The position numbers and the translations under genes were made by a program. Of a stretch of 5,261 nucleotides of DNA, positions 5,223-5,261 are shown one piece after another. The notes under the pieces are model-generated. The model made no database searches and was not told the DNA's origin. It worked only from the letters and a program-made list of their open reading frames with translations. Positions within the stretch are counted from its first letter, which is position 1. Every line of letters begins with the position of its first letter. Source of the stretch: Gallionella sp. (GTDB lineage: Bacteria; Pseudomonadota; Gammaproteobacteria; Burkholderiales; Gallionellaceae); assembly GCA_017880945.1 (NCBI GenBank), contig JADGRM010000156.1, positions 1-5,261 on the forward strand, given 5' to 3'.

Positions 5223-5261
5223 TCACTTGACCGAAAGGGCCATATCCAGCAATTGTTTGCC
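5223..5261 (-). CDS. C-terminal end of an upstream gene, probably the TRAP binding protein (partial)
   Basis: Twelve sense codons and a TGA stop are visible, ending in GKQLLDMALSVK. The stop is 1 base before the dctQ start, as expected within one operon. TRAP operons are commonly ordered binding protein, small permease, large permease, so a periplasmic DctP-type solute receptor is the natural guess. Twelve residues are too few to show the family, and the identity is inferred from position alone. Confidence 0.45.
   Translation of the reverse strand, partial: GKQLLDMALSVK

Noticed and set aside
4124..5230. Plus-strand open frame of 368 codons opposite dctM and dctQ
   Set aside because: The opposite strand encodes two clear TRAP permeases with family motifs. 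The plus-strand translation is a low-hydrophobicity mirror with no recognisable family.

Overview
The window looks like a piece of a chromosome from a moderately GC-rich Gram-negative bacterium, most likely a betaproteobacterium. The evidence is a lipoprotein-sorting (Lol) ABC transporter, which implies an outer membrane, with a single LolC/E-type permease placed directly before lolD. The PAS-domain protein at the left edge is also of a style I associate with Nitrosomonadales/Gallionellaceae-like genomes; that taxonomic refinement is recollection, not something the sequence proves. All convincing genes lie on the minus strand, so transcription runs from right to left.

From right to left: positions 5223-5261 hold the last 12 codons of an upstream gene, probably a TRAP substrate-binding protein (dctP), inferred from position only. 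It is followed after 1 base by the TRAP small permease (dctQ-like, 4637-5221), and after 3 bases by the large permease (dctM-like, 3290-4633). This is a compact TRAP importer operon for an unidentified organic acid. A 237-base gap (3051-3289) follows, with a weak hairpin behind dctM, a short direct repeat, and a candidate promoter for the next operon.

That operon is lolC (1806-3050, TTG start) and lolD (1058-1813), overlapping by 8 bases. Together they would form the inner-membrane machine that extracts lipoproteins and hands them to LolA. The first ~27 residues of LolD are not typical of the family and are encoded by a DNA segment containing two hairpins, which looks like a short palindromic repeat captured inside the gene. 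A 49-codon open frame with a basic sequence follows lolD directly (916-1065).

Positions 515-1057 otherwise hold no convincing conventional gene. They contain a good-looking plus-strand sigma-70-type promoter (727-754) with a perfect 14-base palindrome in its spacer and a second dyad near the expected transcription start. The promoter points toward the lolD 3' end and has no obvious protein-coding target. At the left edge (1-514) is the N-terminal part of a soluble PAS-domain signalling protein that runs off the window.

I found no tRNA, rRNA, CRISPR array, complete insertion sequence or defence system. The genes are ordinary; the points worth checking are the repeat-derived LolD N-terminus, the orphan plus-strand promoter, and the small frame after lolD.
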